Assembly: GCA_002316315.1 (NCBI GenBank)
Contig: DCDG01000050.1
Coordinates: 1-8,561, forward strand
DNA length: 8,561 nt
Direction of reading: 5' to 3'
Source: Candidatus Aminicenantes bacterium UBA1061
Lineage (GTDB): Bacteria; Acidobacteriota; Aminicenantia; Aminicenantales; Saccharicenantaceae
Under the pieces are notes generated by a model that worked only from the letters and a program-made list of their open reading frames with translations, did not search any database and had not been told where the DNA came from. Positions 1-5,880 of this stretch are shown here, one piece after another. The number at the start of each line of letters is the position of its first letter. Positions within the stretch are counted from its first letter, which is position 1. Made by a program: the position numbers and the translations under genes.

Positions 1-38
1 TTAAAAACGTGGACATAAAAATACAGGCGGAATTTATA

Positions 39-58
39 TTTCCCATTTTTATGGGAAA
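39..58. repeat. A/T-flanked hairpin in the gene-free left edge
   Basis: An 8-bp perfect inverted repeat (TTTCCCAT / ATGGGAAA) encloses a TTTT loop. Neither strand shows a clear T-run directly after the stem, so it is not a convincing intrinsic terminator. It sits about 70 bp beyond the stop of the minus-strand GH28 gene, next to a second hairpin at 85-115. No coding region can be supported in 1-128. Confidence 0.45.
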
Positions 59-84
59 ATTAGCGCAGACAGGGCCCGTGTTGT

Positions 85-115
85 AAAAAGGGACAGAGTA
101 TCACGTCCCCTTTTT
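85..115 (-). terminator. Hairpin terminator or REP-like palindrome behind the GH28 gene
   Basis: AAAAAGGGAC (85-94) and GTCCCCTTTTT (105-115) form a 10-bp stem with one bulged C and a 10-nt loop. Read on the minus strand, the GC core is followed by TTTTT, the pattern of a rho-independent terminator, and it begins 13 bp past the stop of the minus-strand GH28 gene. It is nearly symmetric and could act in both directions. The 12-mer CCCCTTTTTATT at 107-118 recurs at 122-133, overlapping the end of the coding region. This palindrome-plus-copy arrangement also resembles REP-type elements, so a repeat-element origin is possible. Confidence 0.6.
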
Positions 116-128
116 ATTCGACCCCTTT

Positions 129-1625
129 TTATTTCTCTATTTTTACACCGGTTGATTTGTAAATAAAGACGGGGTCTTTTTTCGGACCTGGCTCCTTGAC
201 CGCGAGGCCCTTAATTCTGGCCCCTTCGACATCATCTATTACGATGGCTCGCCTGTAATCTTTCTTTTCGGCCACGAGCTTGATATTTTCCATAGTCAGG
301 TTTTTGACATGCCTGAGATAAAAGCCCCAGGCCGGCAGTTCCTTAAACATGGAAAACTCGGGGTAATTTGACGGTAGCTCCGGCACTTTATCCAGCTCAT
401 CCAGACCGACCCGGGCAAAATTTGGATCACCTCCACCCGGATGATGGATTTCAATATTCTTCAGGGTAATGTCCTCTATTGGAGCTCCGGGCAGTCCAAC
501 AATCGAGGAAGGCGAAATATTTCGTGGCTGATGTTCCCACGGGCCCTCATAATTATAGCCGGCATCAGCTTTCTTCTCGGGCACCTCGGCATAGACATTG
601 CTGATCGAAATGTTCTTCATCCTGCCCTTTTTCCCCGGCTGCCAGCGCTCGCCGATTCTCAAAAAAATGACATTGCCGGTATTAATGGACTTCAGCCCGT
701 CAACCACCACATCTTCAACAAAACCGCCGTCCACCGCCGCCATGGTTATCGCCGACCGGTAAGTGTCATAGACCAGGTTGTTCATGATCCTGACATTTTT
801 AAAGCCGCCCAGCGAGGCTGTCCCGAACTTTATCCCGTTAGCACTGGTTCGCACCACATTATCGTGAATATAGACATTCTGGCAGACAGCATTTTTGTCA
901 TGCGATTTAAGGCAGATCCCATCATCAGCCGCATCAATATGTAAATTGGCCACTTCGACCGTATCACAATCAACTATATCCACCCCGTCATTATTCCAGT
1001 AGGATTTACTGTCAATGATGAGATTTTTAATGGTCACCTCCCGGCACTGATCATATTGCTGGTTCCAGCTGGCCGGATCCTTTAAAGTAATGTCCTCGAC
1101 CCTCACCCCCGTACATCGCCAGAAATAAATATTCTGCGGTCGAATAGCTTCACGCGGCCGGTCATTGCGCAGTGGATCTTCCACCAGTCCTTTATGGATG
1201 AGGTCAACCAGATTATTGGCTACCGTGAATCCCTGGCCGTCAATAACCCCGCCCTCACCCGTTATTCCCACATTCTCCTGCTCTAAGGCAAAAAGTAAAG
1301 CCGTCCAGTTATGCTGGGTGTCATAATCAAAAGGGTTCGGCGAGCCGACGAGGACTGCTCCTTCCAGCAGATGAATCGTCACGCCGGATTTAAGATAAAT
1401 TGTCCCGGTCAGGTAGCGTCCGACATCAAAGACCAGTCGGCCTCCGCCTCTGTCATGGATAAAATCAATCGCTTTTTGAATGGAGCGGGTATTGAGGGTT
1501 GTTCCATTAGATTTGATTCCGAACAGTGAAGCCTTGTAATCTTTAGTTTCCACCGCTCCTTGCAGGGGCGGCAGAATTAACGTCAGTAACACAAGTAACA
1601 TAATAGAGATTAATACCTTTTTCAC
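129..1625 (-). CDS. Secreted GH28-family (polygalacturonase-like) glycoside hydrolase
   Basis: A 498-residue protein that probably cleaves or trims pectin-type polysaccharide outside the cytoplasm. It has a Sec signal peptide (basic KK, hydrophobic residues 4-22, likely cut near QGA at 22-24), then the GH28 N-terminal pattern (GGGRLVFDVGRYLTGTIYLKS at about 60-80) and the repeated hydrophobic rungs of a right-handed beta-helix. GH28 active-site counterparts are NNDGVDI at 211-217 (canonical NTD) and DD at 234-235. The usual His of the G-H-G motif appears to be Asn263 (ANGIKFGT), and the RIK motif reads RIG at 323-325, so it may not be a classical polygalacturonase. A relative acting on rhamnogalacturonan or another uronic-acid polymer is possible. 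The start codon is GTG, fixed by an in-frame TGA just upstream and by AAAGGA about 7 nt ahead. It lies 154 bp downstream of the rhomboid gene on the same strand. Confidence 0.85.
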   Translation of the reverse strand: MKKVLISIMLLVLLTLILPPLQGAVETKDYKASLFGIKSNGTTLNTRSIQKAIDFIHDRGGGRLVFDVGRYLTGTIYLKSGVTIHLLEGAVLVGSPNPFDYDTQHNWTALLFALEQENVGITGEGGVIDGQGFTVANNLVDLIHKGLVEDPLRNDRPREAIRPQNIYFWRCTGVRVEDITLKDPASWNQQYDQCREVTIKNLIIDSKSYWNNDGVDIVDCDTVEVANLHIDAADDGICLKSHDKNAVCQNVYIHDNVVRTSANGIKFGTASLGGFKNVRIMNNLVYDTYRSAITMAAVDGGFVEDVVVDGLKSINTGNVIFLRIGERWQPGKKGRMKNISISNVYAEVPEKKADAGYNYEGPWEHQPRNISPSSIVGLPGAPIEDITLKNIEIHHPGGGDPNFARVGLDELDKVPELPSNYPEFSMFKELPAWGFYLRHVKNLTMENIKLVAEKKDYRRAIVIDDVEGARIKGLAVKEPGPKKDPVFIYKSTGVKIEK

Positions 1626-1709
1626 TGACTTTTCCTTTCACCTCGCCTTCTTTTCTAATCGCCAGGGTTGATCTTCAAAGCCAATCTTCAATCCCAACCT
1701 GTCCAGACT

Positions 1710-1739
1710 ATCTTAAAGATATTGACAGAGGTTTGTAAA
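1710..1739 (-). promoter_or_regulatory. Possible sigma70-like promoter for the GH28 gene
   Basis: On the minus strand TTTACA (1739-1734, 5 of 6 to TTGACA) is followed after 18 bp by TAAGAT (1715-1710, 4 of 6 to TATAAT), about 85 bp ahead of the GTG start. The match is only moderate. Its placement between the rhomboid stop and the GH28 start would give the enzyme its own promoter. Confidence 0.3.
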
Positions 1740-1744
1740 GGATT

Positions 1745-1766
1745 AAAACCGGCCCTTTTCCGTTTT
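1745..1766 (-). terminator. Weak hairpin behind the rhomboid gene
   Basis: AAAAC-C-GG (1745-1752) pairs with CCGTTTT (1760-1766) around a 7-nt loop, a 7-bp stem with one bulged C. On the minus strand the stem ends in GTTTTAATCC, so only four T residues follow the GC core. It lies 14 bp past the rhomboid stop, the right place for a terminator, but it is short and A/T-dominated. Confidence 0.25.
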
Positions 1767-1779
1767 CATTCCGCGCCTT

Positions 1780-3372
1780 TTAGCCTGCCCTTTCGCCCGT
1801 GCTTACGGCTCTATCTTCCTGTCCTCCCTCACCCAGCTTTTTTAGCACCTCTATTTTTCTTAAAACAAAGTCTTTCGGCGAAAAGTCTGGAAAACTTTGA
1901 AGAAGCTGTTGATAACGATTAAGTGCCGCCTCATAAAGCTCCAGTTTTTCCAGCATCAGCGCCACCTGCAGTAAAAAGTTTTTCTTCCATTCAGCCGGCG
2001 TCTCCGGCCGGTCAACCAGAACTTCCAGCGCCCGGCAGGCCAGATTGATTTTTCCTGTATTCTTCAACCAGGGAGTTAATCGGTCCTGAGTTTCCGGCTC
2101 AAATGGCTCCCGATAGATGACGAAGTATTCAGCAAAAAGCCGGGCCGCCTCTTCCGGTTTGGTATCCAGCAGTTTTCTAATCGCCCTCTCATAAAACTGC
2201 CTGCTTTCCTCCGCTGGCTTGAGCAGCCGGGCCAGAGCAACTATCGCCTCCATTCTTTCCGGATTGTGTTCGACGACCGCCAGCAGCATTTTCCTGGCAT
2301 CGGCATAATCTTCTTTATTATCAATGAGGTCAGTCGCCCTCTCCACCAGCAGATCTTCAATCGCTTCATCTTGAATTTTCTGCCGGCTGGCCAGATAGAC
2401 ACCGGATAGAAGTCCGACAATATGGGCCAGATAATCAATCCGGGACTTAAACATACCGGGCACGTTCACTATTTGAAGATATAGATAAGAAGCAATGAGG
2501 AGAAGCGAATTCACTTTGACCTTAAAGCTGAGAAAAATAGGCGGAAGGAGAGGAACCGGGAAAACGAGTTTCCGATAAAAAAGCCGGACAGCATAAACTC
2601 CCATAATACCCATTATCGCCCCGGAGGCACCGATAGAAGATGTGAATTCCTGCCGGCTGACCAGGTAAACTATGGGTGTAGCCAGCGATGACAAAAATCC
2701 GGTCATCAAGTAAAAATACATGAATTTTTTCCAGCCCAGTCTTTTCTCAACAGCCAAACCGAAGACCCAGAGAGCCACCATGTTAAACCATAGGTGCTCA
2801 GCATCGGCATGAAGGAAAATAGAGGTTATCGGGCTGACCACGAGATTCCAGACATGAAGCTCCTCCGGGAAAAAGCAAAATAAGGAGTAGATTCTTTCCA
2901 TCGTCCCGGGGTCCAGAGCTCGAAGGGCATAATGGATAAAAACATTGCTCAGGATCAGGCCGTAGGTGGCATTAAAACGTTTCTCAAATATTTTCTCGCC
3001 GGCTGGATATTCAACTGGAATAAAGGTCAGCTGGTCAAGAAAAGTTCTGATAAAGCCCTCGCCTGTAATCAAGGCTTTGGCCAGCACATAAAAAATAAAA
3101 ATCAGAGAAAAAAGCAATAGACGCAAAATCGGGCTTTCGGCCAGCTGCAAAAAATTAAAGAAAGCAAAGAAGAATGGAAATAAAGCTAAAGTCAGAATTA
3201 TCGTTTTTAGTACATAGCGTTTTTGCTGCTTCCAGAGTGATTGCTGCCAGGCAGCTTCAGGAGGCCTGGCTGGTGGGGCCAGACCCTTTCCGGTTAAAAA
3301 CCAGCCTGCTTTTTGAAGATGTCGAGAGAAATAGCTACTGGCTTTTTCCAGTGGTGATTCTTTCCCCCGCAT
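1780..3372 (-). CDS. Rhomboid-family intramembrane serine protease with TPR-like C-terminal domain
   Basis: A 530-residue polytopic membrane protein. Residues 1-50 are polar. Two hydrophobic segments (about 54-75 and 82-101) precede the rhomboid core at about 135-330. The core shows the family signatures: HADAEHLWFNM at 188-198 (loop/TM2 His and Asn), the nucleophile motif GASGAIMG with Ser250, and the dyad His in YLAHIVG (His317). All active-site positions are present, so an active protease cleaving membrane-anchored substrates within the bilayer is expected. Residues about 335-515 are hydrophilic helical repeats resembling TPRs (for example the helix around LELYEAALNRYQQLLQSFP at 477-495), probably a cytoplasmic protein-binding part. 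Bacterial rhomboids with TPR tails are known, but the substrate cannot be inferred. No SD precedes the ATG; a strong promoter lies almost against it (3381-3409). Confidence 0.9.
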   Translation of the reverse strand: MRGKESPLEKASSYFSRHLQKAGWFLTGKGLAPPARPPEAAWQQSLWKQQKRYVLKTIILTLALFPFFFAFFNFLQLAESPILRLLLFSLIFIFYVLAKALITGEGFIRTFLDQLTFIPVEYPAGEKIFEKRFNATYGLILSNVFIHYALRALDPGTMERIYSLFCFFPEELHVWNLVVSPITSIFLHADAEHLWFNMVALWVFGLAVEKRLGWKKFMYFYLMTGFLSSLATPIVYLVSRQEFTSSIGASGAIMGIMGVYAVRLFYRKLVFPVPLLPPIFLSFKVKVNSLLLIASYLYLQIVNVPGMFKSRIDYLAHIVGLLSGVYLASRQKIQDEAIEDLLVERATDLIDNKEDYADARKMLLAVVEHNPERMEAIVALARLLKPAEESRQFYERAIRKLLDTKPEEAARLFAEYFVIYREPFEPETQDRLTPWLKNTGKINLACRALEVLVDRPETPAEWKKNFLLQVALMLEKLELYEAALNRYQQLLQSFPDFSPKDFVLRKIEVLKKLGEGGQEDRAVSTGERAG

Positions 3373-3380
3373 AGTAGCTA

Positions 3381-3409
3381 ATTTAAATTGCCCGCGCTTC
3401 CTCTGTCAA
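3381..3409 (-). promoter_or_regulatory. Sigma70-like promoter of the rhomboid gene (near-leaderless)
   Basis: On the minus strand a perfect TTGACA (3409-3404) is separated by exactly 17 bp from TTAAAT (3386-3381, 4 of 6 to TATAAT). The expected transcription start is about 7 nt further, near 3374, while the ATG begins at 3372. The mRNA would therefore start almost at the initiation codon, which agrees with the missing SD. The promoter is seen in the sequence; the leaderless reading is inference. Confidence 0.6.
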
Positions 3410-3519
3410 GGCCAATCAACTAATCTAATATCTAAGCGTTGAATGCTAAGAGGCTCGAATGAATTCTCCTTTCCCATTGCCAATCAACCTGAATTGAGAT
3501 AAAAGATGTTTCGGCTGAA

Positions 3520-3575
3520 AAGATGAAAATTTCAAGACGAAAATTCATAAAAACAGGGTTGGCTGCTACCGGCGG
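3520..3575 (+). repeat. Duplicated Tat-leader sequence, copy 1
   Basis: These 56 bases match 7817-7872 at 55 positions. The one difference is T at 3564 versus C at 7861, a silent GCT/GCC alanine change. The match starts 3 bases before the ATG and ends at codon 18, where the two genes diverge completely. This copy supplies the first residues (MKISRRKFIKTGLAATGG) of the M23-like protein. Confidence 0.95.
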
Positions 3576-4167
3576 AGACGGTAGCGGTTGCGCCAGCGAA
3601 GACAACCCAGGGTCAGGAGGGTCAGGCAATATCACGGGCCCAGGTAACACAACAAATGTCAATGATAAAAATAATGATGGATATATTGATTGTTATAAAA
3701 ACACTATAATGAGAAGTAATGGCTTATTTATTAACTCCGGCCGCAATGATATTCGGCAGAGAGAAGATAGAACTACTTATGTCCATGAAGCCTGGGACAT
3801 CACCGGTTCCGGAGTTGATGGGACTACCGTCTACGCCACGGCCAGTGGAGAGGTAATAGATGTCAGCGTGCAAACCACCACGGAAGTAGATACAGAAACA
3901 GGTCAAAAAATGACTTTTATTTCCGGCTGGGGATATTATGTGAAGATTAAAGATAATGCTGGCAAGATCTGGATTTATGCCCACCTTAATGGTCAAGCAG
4001 GCAATCCCGCAGGAATAGGCTTAAAATTGGGAACTAAGGTGGTGGCCGGACTTACTCCAATAGGATTAGGTGACAGTTCTGGAAATTCTTCCGGCTCGCC
4101 TTTACATTTAGAGGTTCGAGCTAACAGCGTTAAGACATGTCCGGATCAAGTAATTGGAAATTGTTAA
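3523..4167 (+). CDS. M23/LytM-like (peptidoglycan endopeptidase fold) exported protein with hybrid Tat leader
   Basis: A 214-residue protein. Residues 1-18 are a twin-arginine n-region (SRRKFIK) copied from, or shared with, the Gfo/Idh/MocA gene at 7820. A Cys-containing Gly/Ser-rich linker follows, then one calcium-loop motif DKNNDGYID (48-56) and an M23-like domain (about 86-200). M23 landmarks are HEAWD (His88, Asp92), YAHL (His154) and PLHLEV (His195). The canonical HxH reads P-L-H, so the metal-ligand His is kept but the preceding catalytic His is Pro, as in degenerate M23 proteins of the NlpD kind. It may bind or regulate cell-wall enzymes rather than cut peptidoglycan. The leader lacks a proper hydrophobic core because Asp19 follows Gly-Gly, so export is uncertain. 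There is no SD, and an in-frame TGA at 3490 rules out a long extension. The next gene starts 17 bp downstream, probably in one transcript. Confidence 0.75.
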   Translation: MKISRRKFIKTGLAATGGDGSGCASEDNPGSGGSGNITGPGNTTNVNDKNNDGYIDCYKNTIMRSNGLFINSGRNDIRQREDRTTYVHEAWDITGSGVDGTTVYATASGEVIDVSVQTTTEVDTETGQKMTFISGWGYYVKIKDNAGKIWIYAHLNGQAGNPAGIGLKLGTKVVAGLTPIGLGDSSGNSSGSPLHLEVRANSVKTCPDQVIGNC

Positions 4168-4171
4168 TTAT

Positions 4172-4180
4172 AGAGGGGGG
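4172..4180 (+). promoter_or_regulatory. Ribosome binding site deciding the start at 4185
   Basis: AGAGGGGGG lies 4 nt before the ATG at 4185, which is followed directly by a clear Sec signal peptide. A longer in-frame reading from 4137 would overlap the M23-like gene and put hydrophilic residues before the signal, so 4185 is preferred. Confidence 0.75.
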
Positions 4181-4184
4181 CAAA

Positions 4185-5306
4185 ATGAAAAAATTCACAA
4201 TGGTTTTATTAATTTCAGGATTGATTCTGTTGCCTTCTTTGGCTCAGGAAGTCCTCCATGAGTATAAAATTCCACCTGGCTGGAAGTTCAAAAGCTATTT
4301 TTCTAGAGCTTTGTATCTTCTCCCAGATTTGCCTGGCGAAGAGCTGGCAAGAGGTGATGTGCCTCGAAGGCTCCTGATCTTTGACAGACAGGACAACCTC
4401 ATTTCTGACCTGACGCTTGAACCAGGTTGGTGGTTTGGTGGATATCTGGATGATAGGATACTTCTTGAGAATTCAGATGAAAACGGAACCTACTTAATAA
4501 AGCTCACCGACCTCCAGGGAAAAGAGATTTACAGAGTCAATAGCCAGGGGAGATGGTTAAATCGGGCTATCTCAGGGGAAGATTTTGCTCTGGTTCCGTC
4601 TAAAATTCAAGGGCAAATTGGACCTATTTCCATCATAGATGGAAAGACGGGGCAGGAGAAATTCAGGCTTGAACCTGACCAGGGTCCAAATGGTCCTTCT
4701 ATACCGGATGGCTTTCTTCTCATCGGTGAAGGATTTTATGTCATCGGCAGGGGAGCAAGCCTTTTCCTTAAAAGCTATTATGAACCGGAAAAAACATTCT
4801 GGCAGATTTGGAATATTGGTGGAAATATAAAAGAAATCATGTTTTTAAACAAAGATCTCATGGCTGTAGGTTATGGTTTCGATGATTTTGAAAAGGCAAG
4901 ATTCATGACGGGGGTAGCTGTAATCGAATGGCGAACCGGTAAAATTTTATTCAACAAATATGCCACTCGAGTCCGCCAGGGAGAAAATTGGAAAGAGGAC
5001 AAATGGTTTAATAGTTTCCAACATCTCCTTTTATCAATTGGAGACGGAGAGGAACTCATAATAAAAGAGAATGAAGATAGCGGAACGATTCTTCCTCCGA
5101 AAGCTGGCAGAAAAGGTAGCTGGAACGGCTGGGATGAAACAAGAGCCAGGAAGATAAAATATATGCCTGTGCCCCAGGAGATATACTCTTCCGATGGAAA
5201 GAAGGCCAGGGCACAAATTCTTGGAGACACAATAATCAAAGATTTCGGTACTTTTGTCAGGATAGAAAGGCGCAAATTTGTAATAGATTCCGGGGTAGAA
5301 AAATAA
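4185..5306 (+). CDS. Secreted protein of unknown function, propeller-like repeats
   Basis: A 373-residue protein that I do not recognise. It has a Sec signal peptide (MKK, hydrophobic residues 5-19, likely cleavage SLA|QE after residue 20) and no lipobox Cys or later membrane segment, so it should be periplasmic or secreted. The mature part has recurring beta-strand units ending in turn motifs such as FDRQDN (66-71), TDLQGKE (108-114), IDGKTGQE (151-158) and IEWRTGKI (247-254), the look of beta-propeller blades. A PGWxF motif occurs twice (31-35 and 80-84). It shares an apparent transcript with the M23-like gene 17 bp upstream, suggesting a joint role at the cell envelope, but nothing identifies a ligand or activity. 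Base composition is visibly more A/T-rich than in the rhomboid, arsM or oxidoreductase genes. Confidence 0.75.
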   Translation: MKKFTMVLLISGLILLPSLAQEVLHEYKIPPGWKFKSYFSRALYLLPDLPGEELARGDVPRRLLIFDRQDNLISDLTLEPGWWFGGYLDDRILLENSDENGTYLIKLTDLQGKEIYRVNSQGRWLNRAISGEDFALVPSKIQGQIGPISIIDGKTGQEKFRLEPDQGPNGPSIPDGFLLIGEGFYVIGRGASLFLKSYYEPEKTFWQIWNIGGNIKEIMFLNKDLMAVGYGFDDFEKARFMTGVAVIEWRTGKILFNKYATRVRQGENWKEDKWFNSFQHLLLSIGDGEELIIKENEDSGTILPPKAGRKGSWNGWDETRARKIKYMPVPQEIYSSDGKKARAQILGDTIIKDFGTFVRIERRKFVIDSGVEK

Positions 5307-5415
5307 CCAGCAGGAAACGGAAATTAGAAACTGTTTTAACCCCCCGCGTTTTCTTCGCAAACTAACCAAAAACCAGCCAACAAACAATAAATTTTTTCTT
5401 TTGACCGATTATTAT

Positions 5416-5443
5416 CAGCTCAGCTTGAGGCTGGCTGCTTTTT
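5416..5443 (+). terminator. Intrinsic terminator of the M23-like / propeller unit
   Basis: CAGC-T-CAGC (5416-5424) pairs with GCTGGCTG (5430-5437) around the loop TTGAG, an 8-bp GC-rich stem with one bulged T, followed by CTTTTT on the plus strand. It lies about 110 bp past the stop at 5306 and inside the last codons of the convergent gene ending at 5420. On the minus strand no T-run follows, so it is directional. Confidence 0.7.
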
Positions 5444-5662
5444 AAATATCTCCTGGCCTTCTGGAGAGTCTTCTGGAACAATATAAGGATACTGACATTT
5501 TGGACAGCCTTCATAGCGGGTGGAAATACGCCAGACTGAATAGAAAAGGCCCGGCAAAATACCGAGAACCCAGAGCACTATTTCCCACCCCAGACTGCCC
5601 TTAGTGTAGCGTCTGGGCTTCCCAACAAAACCACAGTTGGGACAAGCATAATTCTGGCTCAT
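5420..5662 (-). CDS. Small zinc-ribbon membrane protein
   Basis: An 80-residue protein with a CPNC pair (Cys7, Cys10) and a CPKC pair (Cys53, Cys56), which together can form a four-Cys zinc ribbon. One hydrophobic segment lies between them (about 25-45, WEIVLWVLGILPGLFYSVWR). The LPGLFYSVWR stretch resembles small membrane proteins annotated as YqaE/Pmp3-like or zinc-ribbon hypotheticals. With both Cys pairs on one side, the hydrophobic part would have to be a hairpin or a re-entrant, membrane-associated segment. No enzymatic residues are visible and the role is unknown. A strong SD (AGGAGGT, 5673-5667) precedes the ATG by 4 nt. The gene converges on the propeller-like gene and is separated from arsM by a 218-bp gap, so it probably has its own promoter, though I could not identify one convincingly. 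Confidence 0.75.
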   Translation of the reverse strand: MSQNYACPNCGFVGKPRRYTKGSLGWEIVLWVLGILPGLFYSVWRISTRYEGCPKCQYPYIVPEDSPEGQEIFKKQPASS

Positions 5663-5880
5663 GAGTACCTCCTGACCTGACTTTTTGTTAAATCCCTTCT
5701 TATAAAAATTTCGTCGATCCTGAATCTTTAAATCTTAAATTCTATTGGAAAAGAGCTGTATAAAAATAATGGAGGGGAAACGAAAGCAAGAACCGGGCCT
5801 TAAAACAATCTCATCAGTCCTACTCATCAGTACTAACCCTGTTTCTATATCCTATAATAACTCCGATAATCGTTCCAAAC
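5663..5880. other. Gap between arsM and the zinc-ribbon gene
   Basis: This A/T-rich gap contains no supported gene and no clear arsM terminator. CTCATCAGT is repeated at 5810-5818 and 5823-5831, spaced by 13 bp. A promoter for the minus-strand gene starting at 5662 should lie here, but no good -35/-10 pair stands out. Confidence 0.4.

Noticed and set aside
1..40. Possible end or start of a gene at the left edge
   Set aside because: Too few bases are present to support a coding call on either strand.
441..944. Plus-strand open frame of 167 codons
   Set aside because: It is antisense to the well-supported GH28 gene, with no SD and no recognisable domain.
1668..1922. Plus-strand open frame of 84 codons across the rhomboid 3' end
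   Set aside because: It overlaps the end of the rhomboid gene and the gap, the translation has low-complexity Pro/Leu/Phe character, and no SD precedes it.
3432..3662. Minus-strand open frame over the M23-like gene start
   Set aside because: It is Pro-rich antisense translation of a Gly/Ser linker, without a ribosome site.
4137..4184. 16-codon N-terminal extension of the propeller-like protein
   Set aside because: It would overlap the M23-like gene and displace the signal peptide; the ATG at 4185 has a strong SD.
4871..5387. Minus-strand open frames of 134 and 117 codons opposite the propeller-like gene
   Set aside because: They overlap each other and a gene with a clear SD and signal peptide, and have no initiation signals.
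5810..5831. Two CTGATGA strings on the minus strand, resembling a hammerhead ribozyme core
   Set aside because: No GAAA strand and no matching stems follow at the needed positions, so it is just a 9-bp direct repeat.
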